The position numbers and the translations under genes were made by a program. 38,719 bases of DNA, from the NCBI GenBank assembly GCA_016933785.1, contig JAFGAG010000005.1:1-38719 (forward strand). The letters are read 5' to 3'. Origin of the DNA: Coriobacteriia bacterium. Lineage in GTDB: Bacteria > Actinomycetota > Coriobacteriia > Anaerosomatales > Anaerosomataceae. How positions within the stretch are numbered: the stretch's first letter is position 1; the number at the start of each line of letters is the position of its first letter. Shown one piece after another: positions 24,129-38,192 of the stretch. The notes beneath the pieces are model-generated. The model saw only the letters and a program-made list of their open reading frames with translations, was not told where the DNA came from and did no database searches.

Positions 24129-25229
24129 ATGAAGATCTCGATCGCACGGGGAGAACTGCTCGATGCACTGTCGACCGTGTCACGAGGTCTTTCCTCGAGG
24201 ACCACACTCCCGATCCTATCCGGGATCCATGTTTCGACACGGGGAGACCATGCCGTGTTCCAGGCAACGGACCTCGAGGTCTCTGTCCGGACATCATGTC
24301 AAGCCAGGATCGATGAAACCGGCCAGACTGTGCTCCCAGGTAAATTGCTCACGGATATCGTCCGCAGCCTTCCTGAAGCTGGGATCTCGATCGAAGTGAC
24401 GGCGACGGGGAGTGCGAAAATCACCTGTGGGCAATCCTCTTTCACGATGAAGACGCTCTCCCCGGAAGATTATCCGAAGTTCCCCGAGGTCTCACCGAGT
24501 GAGACCGTCTCCTTGCCGACCGAGGAGTTCTCGCACGTCGTCCACCAAGTGTCTCGTTCCGTCAGCCGTGATGAGACCCGGCCTATCCTCACAGGGATCC
24601 TGGTCGTCGTGGAAGAAGGGGTCCTTCGAATGGTGGCGACCGACTCGTATCGGTTGTGTGTCAAAGAAGCTGCCGTGTCGGGTTTGAGTGGAGGAATGGA
24701 ACTTGTCGTTCCTGGTAAAGCGATGGAGGATGTCGCGAAACTCATCGGCTCAGCAGAGACCGTCTCGCTTGGTGTTTCGGAGAACCAGGTCATCTTCACT
24801 TTTGGTGAGACGACCTTCATCTCACGACGCATCGAGGGATCGTTCCCGAACTACCGTCAACTACTCCCCAAAGACTACGTGACCCGTGTCGTCGTGGACC
24901 GTATAGAACTCCTGGAGGCGGTCAAGCGGGTTTCGTTGATGGCACAACACAACTCGCCGATCCGGGTTGCTGTGAGTGCGGCCGACCACACCGTGCGCCT
25001 TTCGGCAACATCACAGGATGTAGGCGAGGCGAGTGAGGATATCCAAGCAACTCCCGAGGGGGAGGATATCGAGATCGCGTTCAGTCACGCATATCTCCTC
25101 GATGGTGTCGCTGTTGCCGAAGGGGATACTGTCGCACTGGAGACGACGAGCCCGCTCAAACCCGGCGTGATCAAGACCGCGGAGGGGAACGGGTTCACGT
25201 ACCTCCTCATGCCTGTTCGTATCAACTAG
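24129..25229 (+). CDS. dnaN: DNA polymerase III subunit beta (sliding clamp)
   Basis: Ring-shaped clamp that tethers DNA polymerase III and other enzymes to DNA. The 366-residue length and the three-fold repeated fold are standard: LPILSGIHVSTRGDHAVFQATDLEVSV in repeat 1, RPILTGILVVVEEGVLRMVATDSYRL in repeat 2, and the C-terminal YLLMPVRIN. The last segment is the typical clamp ending. The start ATG at 24129 is preceded by AGGAGAAAGGG. It is followed at 16 bases by recF. Confidence 0.98.
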   Translation: MKISIARGELLDALSTVSRGLSSRTTLPILSGIHVSTRGDHAVFQATDLEVSVRTSCQARIDETGQTVLPGKLLTDIVRSLPEAGISIEVTATGSAKITCGQSSFTMKTLSPEDYPKFPEVSPSETVSLPTEEFSHVVHQVSRSVSRDETRPILTGILVVVEEGVLRMVATDSYRLCVKEAAVSGLSGGMELVVPGKAMEDVAKLIGSAETVSLGVSENQVIFTFGETTFISRRIEGSFPNYRQLLPKDYVTRVVVDRIELLEAVKRVSLMAQHNSPIRVAVSAADHTVRLSATSQDVGEASEDIQATPEGEDIEIAFSHAYLLDGVAVAEGDTVALETTSPLKPGVIKTAEGNGFTYLLMPVRIN

Positions 25230-25245
25230 AGGCGAACAGGGTAGC

Positions 25246-26345
25246 GTGTATATCACACGGATAGAGCTGAAGGACTTCCGGAACATCGAGTCGTGGGAGC
25301 TCGAGCCACAGCGGGCCCTCACAGTCCTTGTGGGGCAGAATGCCGCTGGTAAGACGAACACGATCGAAGCACTACAGGTACTCTGCACGGGTGAATCGTT
25401 CAGGCGACCCCGGTGGGCCGATCTCGTCCGCTGGGATGCTCCGTTCACGCACATCGCGATGAGTGTCGAAGGGGAGTTGCCAACAGTCGACGTTTCACTT
25501 GCGATCGACTCGGGCGGTCAGCGCTCGTGGAGGGTTGGAGGTATCCAGAAGCGGCGCGCATCGGAGGCGGTGCGGTTTGCGCCGGTGGTCGCGTTCACTC
25601 CAGACGACCTCAGTATGGTGAAAGGGCCCGCCGAACACAGGCGGGCGACACTGGATTCACTCGGTGAGCAGCTCTCGGTCGTGTATGGAGTCCTTCGCCG
25701 CGACTATGCGCGTGTCGTCAGGCAGCGCAACAGCCTTCTTCGGGACGGGTCATCCCGAGCATCCTTGGAACCATGGGACATCCAGCTGATCGCCCTTGGT
25801 GCCCGCTTGTACACACACCGCAGGCGCCTCCTGAAGAAGGTGGCCGAAGAGATGAGGCCGGTTTATGCCGAGTTGTCGGGGGGAGAGGCTCTCGATGTGG
25901 AGTTGGCGGACAGGTGCGGTATAGGGAACCTTGGAATCGACCAGGACATCGACCAGCAGGCGGTCGGTCACTCACTCGGTGAGTATCTGGCGTCGCGTAG
26001 TCGGGATGAATGTGAGCGAGGAGTCACGCTCGTGGGGCCACATCGAGACGATGTGGTGTTCACGATCGAAGGGCGAGCCGCGCGTTCGTTCGCGAGTCAG
26101 GGGCAGCAACGGACTATCGCGCTCGCGTGGAAGCTTGCGGAGGTAGGTGTGGTGACATCGGTGTTATCGAAGGCCCCGATCCTTCTCCTTGATGACGTGA
26201 TGTCTGAGCTTGACTCCACGCGCCGTGCCGCGCTCACCGACCTCATCCAGAAGGATATCCAGACCTTCGTCACCACCACGAACACCGGGTACTTCGACCC
26301 GGAGCTTCTCAGCTCGGCGCTCGTCGTGCCGGTGGGGGTGGGGGC

Positions 26346-26349
<4 letters not shown>
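25246..26349 (+). CDS. recF: DNA replication and repair protein RecF
   Basis: SMC-like ATPase that helps RecA load at single-strand gaps. From GTG 25246 it has 367 residues. Walker A is VGQNAAGKTNTIEAL (about 29-43). The ABC-type signature is near FASQGQQRTIALAWKLAE, and Walker B is ILLLDDVMSELDSTRRAAL. The N-terminus YITRIELKDFRNIESWELE is family-typical. SD strength is moderate (CAGGG). The stop overlaps the next start in ATGA, so translation with the DciA-like gene is coupled. Confidence 0.97.
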
Positions 26350-28915
<2,566 letters not shown>

Positions 28916-28940
28916 AGCGCGGTGCAGACGGAGGCGCACG

Positions 28941-29378
28941 ATGACGCCGGACGACAGGCCGCAGCCACGATTCGAGCCGCCGCCCTGGGAGACGGAGGCC
29001 TTCGAGCGGTTCCGTCGCGAACAAGAGAAGTCGCAGGCGGCCGAGGAGCCGGCGGGCACAACACCCACCGTGCACAGAGTCCCCGCCGTGCGAGAAGCGG
29101 CCGTCCCGGACGCACGGGTCGAAGCGATGCTCGCCGAGCTTCGGGTAGAGGAGGCTCCCGCCACCAGGGCGGGACTCACGTTGATCTACTCGGCAGTGGC
29201 GTTCCTGGGCACGATGGGCTTCTTCATAGCGCTCGCCGGGCTCGTGCTGTTCGCCAGGACGCAGCCGACCGATGGAGCGGCCACCATGCTGGCGGCGCTG
29301 ACCTCGCTGGTCATGTTGTTCACGGGTGCCGGCTGCATCGCGGGTGCCGTCATGTTGTACCGCAAGCACCATCAGTGA
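28941..29378 (+). CDS. Small two-helix membrane protein between gyrB and gyrA
   Basis: Not recognised. From ATG 28941, with GGAGG six bases upstream, it has 145 residues. The first 75 are Pro/Glu-rich and charged (RPQPRFEPPPWETEAFERFRR then Glu/Ala-rich) and probably cytosolic. Two hydrophobic helices at about 80-106 and 112-140 are joined by a short ARTQPTDGA loop, and the protein ends RKHHQ. It sits 25 bases after gyrB and 16 before gyrA, so it is almost certainly co-transcribed. It is not the DUF3566 protein found after gyrA in mycobacteria, judging by order and lack of similarity that I can see. Confidence 0.8.
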   Translation: MTPDDRPQPRFEPPPWETEAFERFRREQEKSQAAEEPAGTTPTVHRVPAVREAAVPDARVEAMLAELRVEEAPATRAGLTLIYSAVAFLGTMGFFIALAGLVLFARTQPTDGAATMLAALTSLVMLFTGAGCIAGAVMLYRKHHQ

Positions 29379-29394
29379 TGAGGAGTGACGCTAG

Positions 29395-31956
<2,562 letters not shown>

Positions 31957-32032
31957 CACGACAGCGCATCAGACCGTTGCGGAGCTGAAACCGGACTATC
32001 AGCCATCTCAGCGGTACCATATGCACGAGACA

Positions 32033-32060
32033 ATCGGCGCTCCTCCAGAGGAGCGCCGAT
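32033..32060 (+). terminator. Hairpin after gyrA, adjoining the MFS gene
   Basis: A perfect 13-bp stem (32033-32045 with 32048-32060) with a two-base apex starts 76 bases after the gyrA stop. No T tract follows. The 3' arm contains GAGGAG and the first bases of a possible ATG (32059) of the MFS reading frame. It could therefore be a terminator for the gyrase unit or a translation-inhibiting hairpin. The better MFS start at 32086 favours the terminator view. Confidence 0.65.
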
Positions 32061-32085
32061 GTTCATGCAGTGGAGAGGATGGTCG

Positions 32086-33354
32086 ATGCGCCCGAAGCGA
32101 AGCCTGATCGGCAGGTTGTTGCCGGCGGGGACTTTGGATGTGGCGCGTGGCTTCAGCGACAACGCCCGCCGTTACCTCCTCACCGCCGCTATGCAGAACG
32201 CGGGCTACGGCGTCATAGGCACCACCTTCGCTATCTACCTGAAGGACCGCGGTTTCTCTGAGGCGGTCGTAGGTGATGTGGAGGGGGCTCTCGCCTTGGC
32301 GGCGGCCGTCGTCTGCCTCACACTGCCCCCTCTCGTGGTCTCCGTAGGGTACCGGCGGCTCATGATCGCCGCAGGCATAGCGCTCGGCCTCTCCCGTCTC
32401 GGACAGGCCTATGCACCGACAGCGTTCGTGATCGTCGGCCTGGGCCTGCTCTACGGCGTCGGCGATGGGGCGATGCAGACACTCTCGACGGCGTTCCTCT
32501 CCGAGAACGCGGGGCATGGAGGACGCACGAGGCTGTTCACGGCCGACTTCATCGTGCGTACCAGCTCCATGGTCGTCGGGTCGCTCGTGGGCGGCATCGT
32601 CCCCGTGCTGTTGCGCCCGATGACCGGCGAGCTCGATGCGTACCGGACGACGATCGTCCTCGCGGGCCTGATGATGGTCTCGAGCGCAGTCTTCGCGTCA
32701 GGCATCAGGGACCTGCCACACGGTGGCGCCAAAGGTCTGGCAGGTTGGCTCACGACCCTTCGAGGCTTCAGCTCGTGGGGTCGGGTCACGCGTCTGCTCG
32801 TTCCCGAAATGCTGATCTCGCTGGGCGCAGGGCTCGTCATGCCGTTCGTCGCCCTGTTCTTGAAGCATCGGCTTGGCGCGAGCGTCACGGAGGTCGGCAT
32901 CATCCAGGCGGTGAGCTCGGTCGCGATGGCCGCGGCCGCACTCGCGACGCCGCGACTTGCCAAGCGTATCGGACTGGCAGGAACGGTCGTGCTCACTGAG
33001 CTCGCCTCGCTGCCGTTCCTGCTCTCGATACCCTTCGCACAAAGCCTGCCGGTCGCAGCGGTGTTGTTCTGGTTGCGCGGGATGCTCATGAACATGTCGT
33101 GGCCGATCTACAATCAACTCTCGATGGCCGGTCTACCCGCCGCGGACAAGCCCCTCGTGGCGGGATGGGTGCGCTTCGGGTGGAGTGTCGCGTGGCTTGC
33201 GGGCAGCTCGATCGGTGGGCGGCTGATGGAGCAGTCCTATACAGTGCCATACTTCTTCACCGCCGCCCTGTACGCGGCAGGCGCCACAGCGACGTGGGTG
33301 CTCCTGCGCCGTGTGCGCGACGAGGACGATCACCAGTCGTTGGCGCACTCGTAG
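32086..33354 (+). CDS. Major facilitator superfamily transporter
   Basis: Integral membrane transporter of 422 residues with about 12 hydrophobic helices. The start ATG 32086 has GGAGAGG (32072-32078) seven bases upstream; an earlier in-frame ATG at 32059 lies inside the hairpin stem. N-terminal half signatures: FSDNARRYLLTAAMQNAGYGVIGTTFAIYLKDRGFS, followed by the loop VGYRRLMIAAG where the MFS loop 2-3 motif is expected. The C-terminal half shows FVALFLKHRLGASVTEVGIIQ and FWLRGMLMNMSWPIYNQL. The general shape resembles drug or sugar efflux MFS proteins, but no substrate can be named. It precedes the HAD gene by about 90 bases. Confidence 0.87.
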   Translation: MRPKRSLIGRLLPAGTLDVARGFSDNARRYLLTAAMQNAGYGVIGTTFAIYLKDRGFSEAVVGDVEGALALAAAVVCLTLPPLVVSVGYRRLMIAAGIALGLSRLGQAYAPTAFVIVGLGLLYGVGDGAMQTLSTAFLSENAGHGGRTRLFTADFIVRTSSMVVGSLVGGIVPVLLRPMTGELDAYRTTIVLAGLMMVSSAVFASGIRDLPHGGAKGLAGWLTTLRGFSSWGRVTRLLVPEMLISLGAGLVMPFVALFLKHRLGASVTEVGIIQAVSSVAMAAAALATPRLAKRIGLAGTVVLTELASLPFLLSIPFAQSLPVAAVLFWLRGMLMNMSWPIYNQLSMAGLPAADKPLVAGWVRFGWSVAWLAGSSIGGRLMEQSYTVPYFFTAALYAAGATATWVLLRRVRDEDDHQSLAHS

Positions 33355-33441
33355 GCACGCCACCTGCTGTGGTGTGGCATCGACCTTTGCTGCATGCACG
33401 TTCGGGAGGCCGAACGAGCCGTGGATGATAGGATGATCAGT

Positions 33442-34116
33442 GTGAAGATACGAGAACCGCTCCCGGCCGCCATCGACGCGGTCCTCTTCGACCTCGATGG
33501 CACCGTCGTCGACACGATTCCACACATCCTGGCGTCCTTCCGGCACGCGACTGCAGACGTGCTGGGCGCGGCGCTTCCCGACGACGAACTCATGCATCAC
33601 GTCGGCATACCGCTGGCGCATCAGATGCGGATATTCACGACCGACGAGGGCACCGTCGAGCAGCTGCTCGCGTCGTACCGCGAGTACAACCACCGGACGC
33701 ACGACGAGATGGCCCGGCTCTACCCCAACACCGTGAGCGCGCTTGAGATCCTGCATGGCGCCGGGGTATCGATGGGCATCGTCACATCCAAGAGCCGCAC
33801 GATGGCTGACCGCGCGATTTCGCTCTTCGGGCTTGGACAGTACTTCGGAGCGGTGGTGACCGCCGACGACACACAAGTGCACAAACCCGACCCGATGCCG
33901 GTCATCATCGGAGCCGAGATGCTCGGCGTATCGCCGGTGCGTGCGGTCTATGTGGGCGACAGCCCCATGGACATCGAGGCCGGAAACAGCGCAGGCGCAT
34001 ACACGATAGCGGCGACCTGGGGGGTCGCCTCCCGCGAGCGCCTGCAGGCGGCGTCTCCCGGTGCGATCATCGATGACATCGCCGAGCTCCCGTCGCTGCT
34101 CGGCGTCGGCTCTTAG
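33442..34116 (+). CDS. HAD-superfamily phosphatase (Gph/PpaX-like)
   Basis: Haloacid-dehalogenase-type phosphohydrolase. From GTG 33442 it has 224 residues; AGGA eight bases upstream supports this start, while ATG 33433 is an alternative. Motif I is FDLDGTVVDT (nucleophile Asp), motif II is VTSKSR, motif III includes the Lys of QVHKPDP, and motif IV is VGDSPMDIEAG. A helical cap follows motif I, as in phosphoglycolate phosphatase and the pyrophosphatase PpaX. The substrate is not determined by sequence. The export-system adaptor begins 18 bases later, so a common transcript is possible. Confidence 0.9.
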   Translation: MKIREPLPAAIDAVLFDLDGTVVDTIPHILASFRHATADVLGAALPDDELMHHVGIPLAHQMRIFTTDEGTVEQLLASYREYNHRTHDEMARLYPNTVSALEILHGAGVSMGIVTSKSRTMADRAISLFGLGQYFGAVVTADDTQVHKPDPMPVIIGAEMLGVSPVRAVYVGDSPMDIEAGNSAGAYTIAATWGVASRERLQAASPGAIIDDIAELPSLLGVGS

Positions 34117-34134
34117 GGGATTCTGGAGGTCAGC

Positions 34135-35649
34135 GTGTCGAAGAAGATCAGAGCCCGGATCGCGCTTACGCTCGTGCTGATCGTGGCCGCCGCCGCTGTG
34201 GCGTTTGCCATCACCGGCTCGGACATCGAGACCGTCGAAGTCGCCGAGGCCACCCGTGAGGACCTCGCGGTGCTGGTTTCCGCGTCCGGCCAGGTCGAGG
34301 CCGATGACAGCATCGACGTCTACCCTCCCACGGCAGGCACGATCGCATCGATCGAAGTGACAGAGGGCGATCGGGTCACCGCGGGACAGGTGCTCGCTTT
34401 CATGGACACCGCGCCCATAGAGGTGCAGGTGGCGCAGGCACAGGCCGCCTACGAAGGCGCGATGGCGCAGCGCGACGCGATCAGCAGGACTGCGCCCGGC
34501 GCGGGCGACATCGAAGCCGCGGAGGCGGCCGTAGCGGCAGCGCGCACGGCGTATGAGGCGGCCGATGCCGCGTACACCGCGGCCGTATCGGGTGTGGGCG
34601 GCGTGGGTAGCACCGAGATCGCACAGGCCGAAGCGGCTGTCACGCTCGCGCGCACGGTGGCCGAGGCGGCACAGGCGGCCTACGACGCATACTACGAGAA
34701 CGTGTACCTACCCGCCCCTGAGCCCCGGGATGCGGCGCTGGAGTCGACGCTGACCACGCTCGAGAGCGCACGTGATCAGACCGCCGCGAGTCTCGACGAG
34801 GCCGAGGAGGCGCTTGCCACGATCAGCACAGGCATCGCACAGGCCGACATCATCTCCGCCAGGATGGCGCGCGACCAGGCCTACGCGGCTTACCTCGGCG
34901 CGTCATCTCAGCGAGACGCGCTCATCAGGGGGTCGGACCTCTCGGGCGCGCGGTCGTCCGCCGATGCGGCGGTCGCGGCGGCGGAGGCGGCGCTCGCCTA
35001 CGCGAAGCAGACGCTCGATCGCGCGGAGATCGTCGCGCCACGCGACGGTATCGTGAGTTTCGCGGGTTCATCAGGCACATCGCTCCTGGCAGGCGCGGGA
35101 GTGCCGGCCGTTTCCGCCGGACTGTCTGAAGGCGGACCGGTCACGCCTGCGGCGCCGCTGTTCACCATCATGGACCTGAGCGAACCGGTGTTCAGGGCCC
35201 AGATCGATGAGACCGATATCGCGCGCATCAAGCCGGGCATGAACGCCGAGGTCGCACTCGATGGGTTCGCCGCCCGGACGTTCGCCGCCGAGGTGGAGCG
35301 CATCGGGATATCCTCGGTGCTCACCGTCACCGGTGGTACCGCATTCCCGGTCTGGTTGCGGTTCCGGGCCGATGGTGAGCCGGTGCTTCTTGGCATGAAC
35401 GGCTCGGTCGAGATCGAGATCGAGACCATTGGAAGCGCAGTCTCCATCCCCGTGGAGGCGTTGCTGGAGGATCGTGCGACCGCGTACGTGTATACCGTTC
35501 GGGACGGTCGGGCGCAGCGGGTGGACATCGAGATCGGAACGATGACCGACACGCGCGTCGAGGTACTCTCCGGACTCGCCGAGGGCGAGACGGTCATCGT
35601 GAGCGGTGTGGGTGACCTGGCCGACGGTGCTCGCGTAGAGGTCGAGTAG
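34135..35649 (+). CDS. Efflux membrane-fusion/adaptor protein (MacA-like, HlyD family)
   Basis: Extracytoplasmic adaptor of an ABC export system, 504 residues from GTG 34135 with GGAGG upstream. One N-terminal helix (about 8-25) anchors it. A lipoyl/barrel-sandwich half follows at about 50-95 (GTIASIEVTEGDRVTAGQVLAFMD). A long Ala/Glu-rich coiled coil (about 96-300) comes next, then the second lipoyl half (AEIVAPRDGIVSFAGSSG), a beta-barrel domain and a membrane-proximal domain ending GVGDLADGARVEVE. The coiled coil has near-repeats rich in EAAxAAARTAYEAAD-type heptads. It is followed after three bases by the ATPase gene. No outer-membrane channel is present, as expected for a monoderm. Confidence 0.92.
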   Translation: MSKKIRARIALTLVLIVAAAAVAFAITGSDIETVEVAEATREDLAVLVSASGQVEADDSIDVYPPTAGTIASIEVTEGDRVTAGQVLAFMDTAPIEVQVAQAQAAYEGAMAQRDAISRTAPGAGDIEAAEAAVAAARTAYEAADAAYTAAVSGVGGVGSTEIAQAEAAVTLARTVAEAAQAAYDAYYENVYLPAPEPRDAALESTLTTLESARDQTAASLDEAEEALATISTGIAQADIISARMARDQAYAAYLGASSQRDALIRGSDLSGARSSADAAVAAAEAALAYAKQTLDRAEIVAPRDGIVSFAGSSGTSLLAGAGVPAVSAGLSEGGPVTPAAPLFTIMDLSEPVFRAQIDETDIARIKPGMNAEVALDGFAARTFAAEVERIGISSVLTVTGGTAFPVWLRFRADGEPVLLGMNGSVEIEIETIGSAVSIPVEALLEDRATAYVYTVRDGRAQRVDIEIGTMTDTRVEVLSGLAEGETVIVSGVGDLADGARVEVE

Positions 35650-35652
35650 CGC

Positions 35653-36408
35653 ATGTCCGCCGGCCAAATCGACTCCCGGGAGCCCGTTCTCGAGGCGCAC
35701 GGCGTGACGAAGACCTACGTGCTTGAAGGCATGGAGGTCAACGCACTGCGTGGCGTGGACGTGGCGATCCACAAAGGTGAGATGGTCTCGATAATGGGCC
35801 CCTCCGGGTCCGGGAAGTCCACGCTCATGCACATCGTCGGGCTCCTCGATCGCCCCACGTCGGGGCAGGTGATCCTGAACGGTGAGGACGTATCGCGCAT
35901 GTCGCCGAACGAGCTTGCCGAGTTGCGCAATCGCCACATCGGTTTCGTCTTCCAGGCGTTCAACCTGCTCCCGCGTACCAGCGCGCTCGCCAACGTCGAG
36001 CTCCCGCTCGTCTACGGCGGGGTGGGCGGGGAGGAGCGCACGCGGCGCGCCCGGGAGGCGCTCGAGCGCGTTGGACTCGGGGACCGGACCGGCCACACCT
36101 CCGCTCAGCTCTCCGGCGGACAGCAGCAGCGCGTGGCGATCGCGCGGGCGCTCGTGAACAACCCGAGCATCGTCCTTGCCGACGAGCCGACCGGCAATCT
36201 TGACTCGAAGTCGGGCGTCGAGATCATGGGCACGCTTCAAGAGCTGCATTCCCAGGGCATCACGGTCATCCTCGTCACGCACGATGACCGCATCGCGCGG
36301 CACGCCAACCGCATCATCCGCGTCTTCGATGGCCAGGTGCAGGCTGACGTCGACGTGGCGGACCGCATCCTCGCGGCATCGGAGACGGCCGAGGTGGTGG
36401 CCGAGTGA
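35653..36408 (+). CDS. ABC transporter ATP-binding protein (MacB/LolD type)
   Basis: Cytosolic ATPase of the export system, 251 residues. Walker A is GPSGSGKST, the Q-loop is [22 protein letters not shown], and the signature is [16 protein letters not shown]. Walker B is [16 protein letters not shown], and the H-loop is [16 protein letters not shown]. The PTGNLD sequence is characteristic of the MacB/LolD/FtsE group. It lies three bases after the adaptor and overlaps the permease by four bases. Confidence 0.95.
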   Translation: MSAGQIDSREPVLEAHGVTKTYVLEGMEVNALRGVDVAIHKGEMVSIMGPSGSGKSTLMHIVGLLDRPTSGQVILNGEDVSRMSPNELAELRNRHIGFVFQAFNLLPRTSALANVELPLVYGGVGGEERTRRAREALERVGLGDRTGHTSAQLSGGQQQRVAIARALVNNPSIVLADEPTGNLDSKSGVEIMGTLQELHSQGITVILVTHDDRIARHANRIIRVFDGQVQADVDVADRILAASETAEVVAE

Positions 36409-37595
36409 ACTACGTCGAGAGCTTCCGCATCGCGGTGCGCGCGCTTGCCGCCAACAAGGCCCGCAGCCTGCTCACGATGTTGGGCGTGATCATCGGTGTC
36501 GCCGCGGTCATCCTGCTCGTCGGCATCGGTACGGGCGTGCAGGACGAGGTCACCGGGTCGCTCGAGGGGCTCGGCTCCAACCTGTTGTTCGTTATCCCGG
36601 GCGAGTACGACATGAGCATGGAGGGCGGTGGAGCCCCGCCGCGCTACTTCTCCCTCGACGACGCCGATATGCTCGAGCGGCGAGTCGAGGGCGCGAGCGC
36701 CGTGGTGCCGATCATGCGCGTGGGTTCGACGATGAAAGCCGGGAACCGGGACGTCCGGGTTTCGGTCGCCGCCGCCAATGAGCAGGGCACCGAGGTGTTC
36801 ACCTCTGACCTGGCGGGTGGGCGCCACTACCGGAAGAGCGAGGTGGACGCCGCCTCCCGGGTGGTTGCGCTCGGATCGGACGTGGCCACGCAGCTGTTTC
36901 CCAATCAGGACCCGGTCGGCAAGCAGGTGACGCTCAACGGCCAGCGGTTCACCGTCATCGGACACTACGAGCCGATGGGTGGCGGGCTGTCGGGCAACCA
37001 GGACGGACAGGTCTACATACCTATCACCACGGCTCAGAAGATCTTCGGCACGACCGACATCGTCTCCATCGTCGTGAAGTCCGCAGACCCCGATGAGGTG
37101 GACGCGGTACGTCGCGAGATCAGGCGCGCACTCTCGCCGACCTTCGGTGAGGAGTTCACCGTCTTCTCGCAGGAACAGACACTCGGCATCCTCGCCGACC
37201 TGCTCGGCATGCTCACCTATATGCTCGCCGGCATCGCCGGCATCTCACTTCTCGTGGGTGGCATCGGCATCATGAACATCATGCTGGTGAGTGTCAGCGA
37301 GCGGACCCGCGAGATCGGTATCCGCAAGGCCGTGGGAGCCCGCACATACGACATCATGTCGCAGTTCGTCATCGAGGCGGTGGGGCTGTCCATCCTCGGC
37401 GGCGTCATGGGCATCATCGTGGGATGGGGTGGCGCGACGCTCATCGAGCAGCTCACGCCCGTACCCGCCAACGTGACACTCTGGGCGGTTGCGATGTCGT
37501 TCTTCTTCGCAGTCTTCGTAGGTGTGTTCTTTGGTGTCTACCCGGCGTATAAAGCGAGCCAACTCGACCCGATCGAGGCGCTTCGGTACGAGTAG
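36405..37595 (+). CDS. ABC transporter permease (MacB/FtsX-like)
   Basis: Membrane subunit of the export system, 396 residues from GTG 36405, which overlaps the ATPase stop in GTGA. It has the MacB layout. The first helix (about 20-45) is preceded by SFRIAVRALAANKARSLLTMLG. A large extracytoplasmic domain follows (about 50-265). Three helices near 270-300, 320-350 and 360-385 contain GGIGIMNIMLVSVSERTREIGIRKAVGA. It ends YPAYKASQLDPIEALRYE, the standard FtsX-family tail. With the adaptor and ATPase it forms a complete three-gene exporter; the cargo is unknown (a peptide, lipid or antibiotic). Confidence 0.95.
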   Translation: MNYVESFRIAVRALAANKARSLLTMLGVIIGVAAVILLVGIGTGVQDEVTGSLEGLGSNLLFVIPGEYDMSMEGGGAPPRYFSLDDADMLERRVEGASAVVPIMRVGSTMKAGNRDVRVSVAAANEQGTEVFTSDLAGGRHYRKSEVDAASRVVALGSDVATQLFPNQDPVGKQVTLNGQRFTVIGHYEPMGGGLSGNQDGQVYIPITTAQKIFGTTDIVSIVVKSADPDEVDAVRREIRRALSPTFGEEFTVFSQEQTLGILADLLGMLTYMLAGIAGISLLVGGIGIMNIMLVSVSERTREIGIRKAVGARTYDIMSQFVIEAVGLSILGGVMGIIVGWGGATLIEQLTPVPANVTLWAVAMSFFFAVFVGVFFGVYPAYKASQLDPIEALRYE

Positions 37596-37617
37596 CCCGC
37601 GGGGCGTATCCCCGGGG
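37596..37617. terminator. Weak hairpin between the exporter operon and the DUF151 gene
   Basis: CCCGCGGGG (37596-37604) and CCCCGGGG (37610-37617) can pair over eight bases with one bulge and a five-base loop. It starts immediately after the permease stop and lies between convergent genes. No T tract is seen, so its function as a terminator is uncertain. Confidence 0.45.
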
Positions 37618-37629
37618 ACAGGACCCGTG

Positions 37630-38121
37630 CTACGACATGAAGTCGCTCGGGTCGACGTGGTCGAGGAAGTCGCGGAACTTCTCCACCTCTTCCTCCTCGT
37701 CGATCTCAGTGACCTCGACCACCGCTTCGGCGAACACGTCCTCCGCTACGAATATGGGGCAGCCGGCGCGAACAGCGAGCGCGACCGAGTCCGACGGCCG
37801 CGCGTCGAGCACGAGATCACGATCGTCGCCGTGGAGGATCACCGACGCATAGAAGGTCCCGGAGTCCAGCTGGGTGATCTCCACGCGGGCCACGGTGTGG
37901 CCCAGCGCCTCGATGGCATCGTGCAGCAGGTCGTGCGTCATGGGCCGCGGCGCCTCGATCCCCTGCAGGCCGAGCAGTATTGCGCTCGCCTCGGCATGTC
38001 CGATCCAGATCGGGAGCGCGAGCCGCGGGTTCTCCGAGGGGTCGTCAGCACGCACGAGCAGCAGGACCGGCTGTTCGCTCACCGGATCGAGACTGAGTCC
38101 CGCTATACGTACCTGGATCAC
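37630..38121 (-). CDS. Bifunctional nuclease family protein (DUF151/BFN)
   Basis: A 163-residue member of the DUF151 family, whose plant member was described as a bifunctional nuclease. The GTG at 38121 follows GAAGGAG. The core has VLLLVRADDPSENPRLALPIWIGHAEASAILLGLQG, then TFYASVILHGDDRDLVLDARPSDSVALAVRAGCPIFVAEDVF. These match the family pattern, with the conserved RPSDAIALA-like segment. A C-terminal acidic tail (TEIDEEEEVEKF) is also common. Its physiological role in bacteria is unclear. It is convergent with the exporter operon and divergent from the YjbQ gene. Confidence 0.92.
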   Translation of the reverse strand: MIQVRIAGLSLDPVSEQPVLLLVRADDPSENPRLALPIWIGHAEASAILLGLQGIEAPRPMTHDLLHDAIEALGHTVARVEITQLDSGTFYASVILHGDDRDLVLDARPSDSVALAVRAGCPIFVAEDVFAEAVVEVTEIDEEEEVEKFRDFLDHVDPSDFMS

Positions 38122-38192
38122 AGACGCTCCTTCGGATTCGGCACCTCCAACCGTAGCACGTGCTTGCGAAGCGCGCGCGGAAGGAGATACTT

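Noticed and set aside
34500-35060. Possible DNA repeats in the Ala-rich part of the adaptor gene
   Set aside because: The repetition reflects heptad coiled-coil coding and GC-rich Ala codons, not a DNA repeat array. No CRISPR array, insertion sequence or phage gene was seen in the window.
35071-36303. 410-codon open frame antisense to the adaptor and ATPase genes
   Set aside because: Composition is rich in His, Arg and Asp, as expected for the complement of coding sequence; the sense genes have full family motifs.
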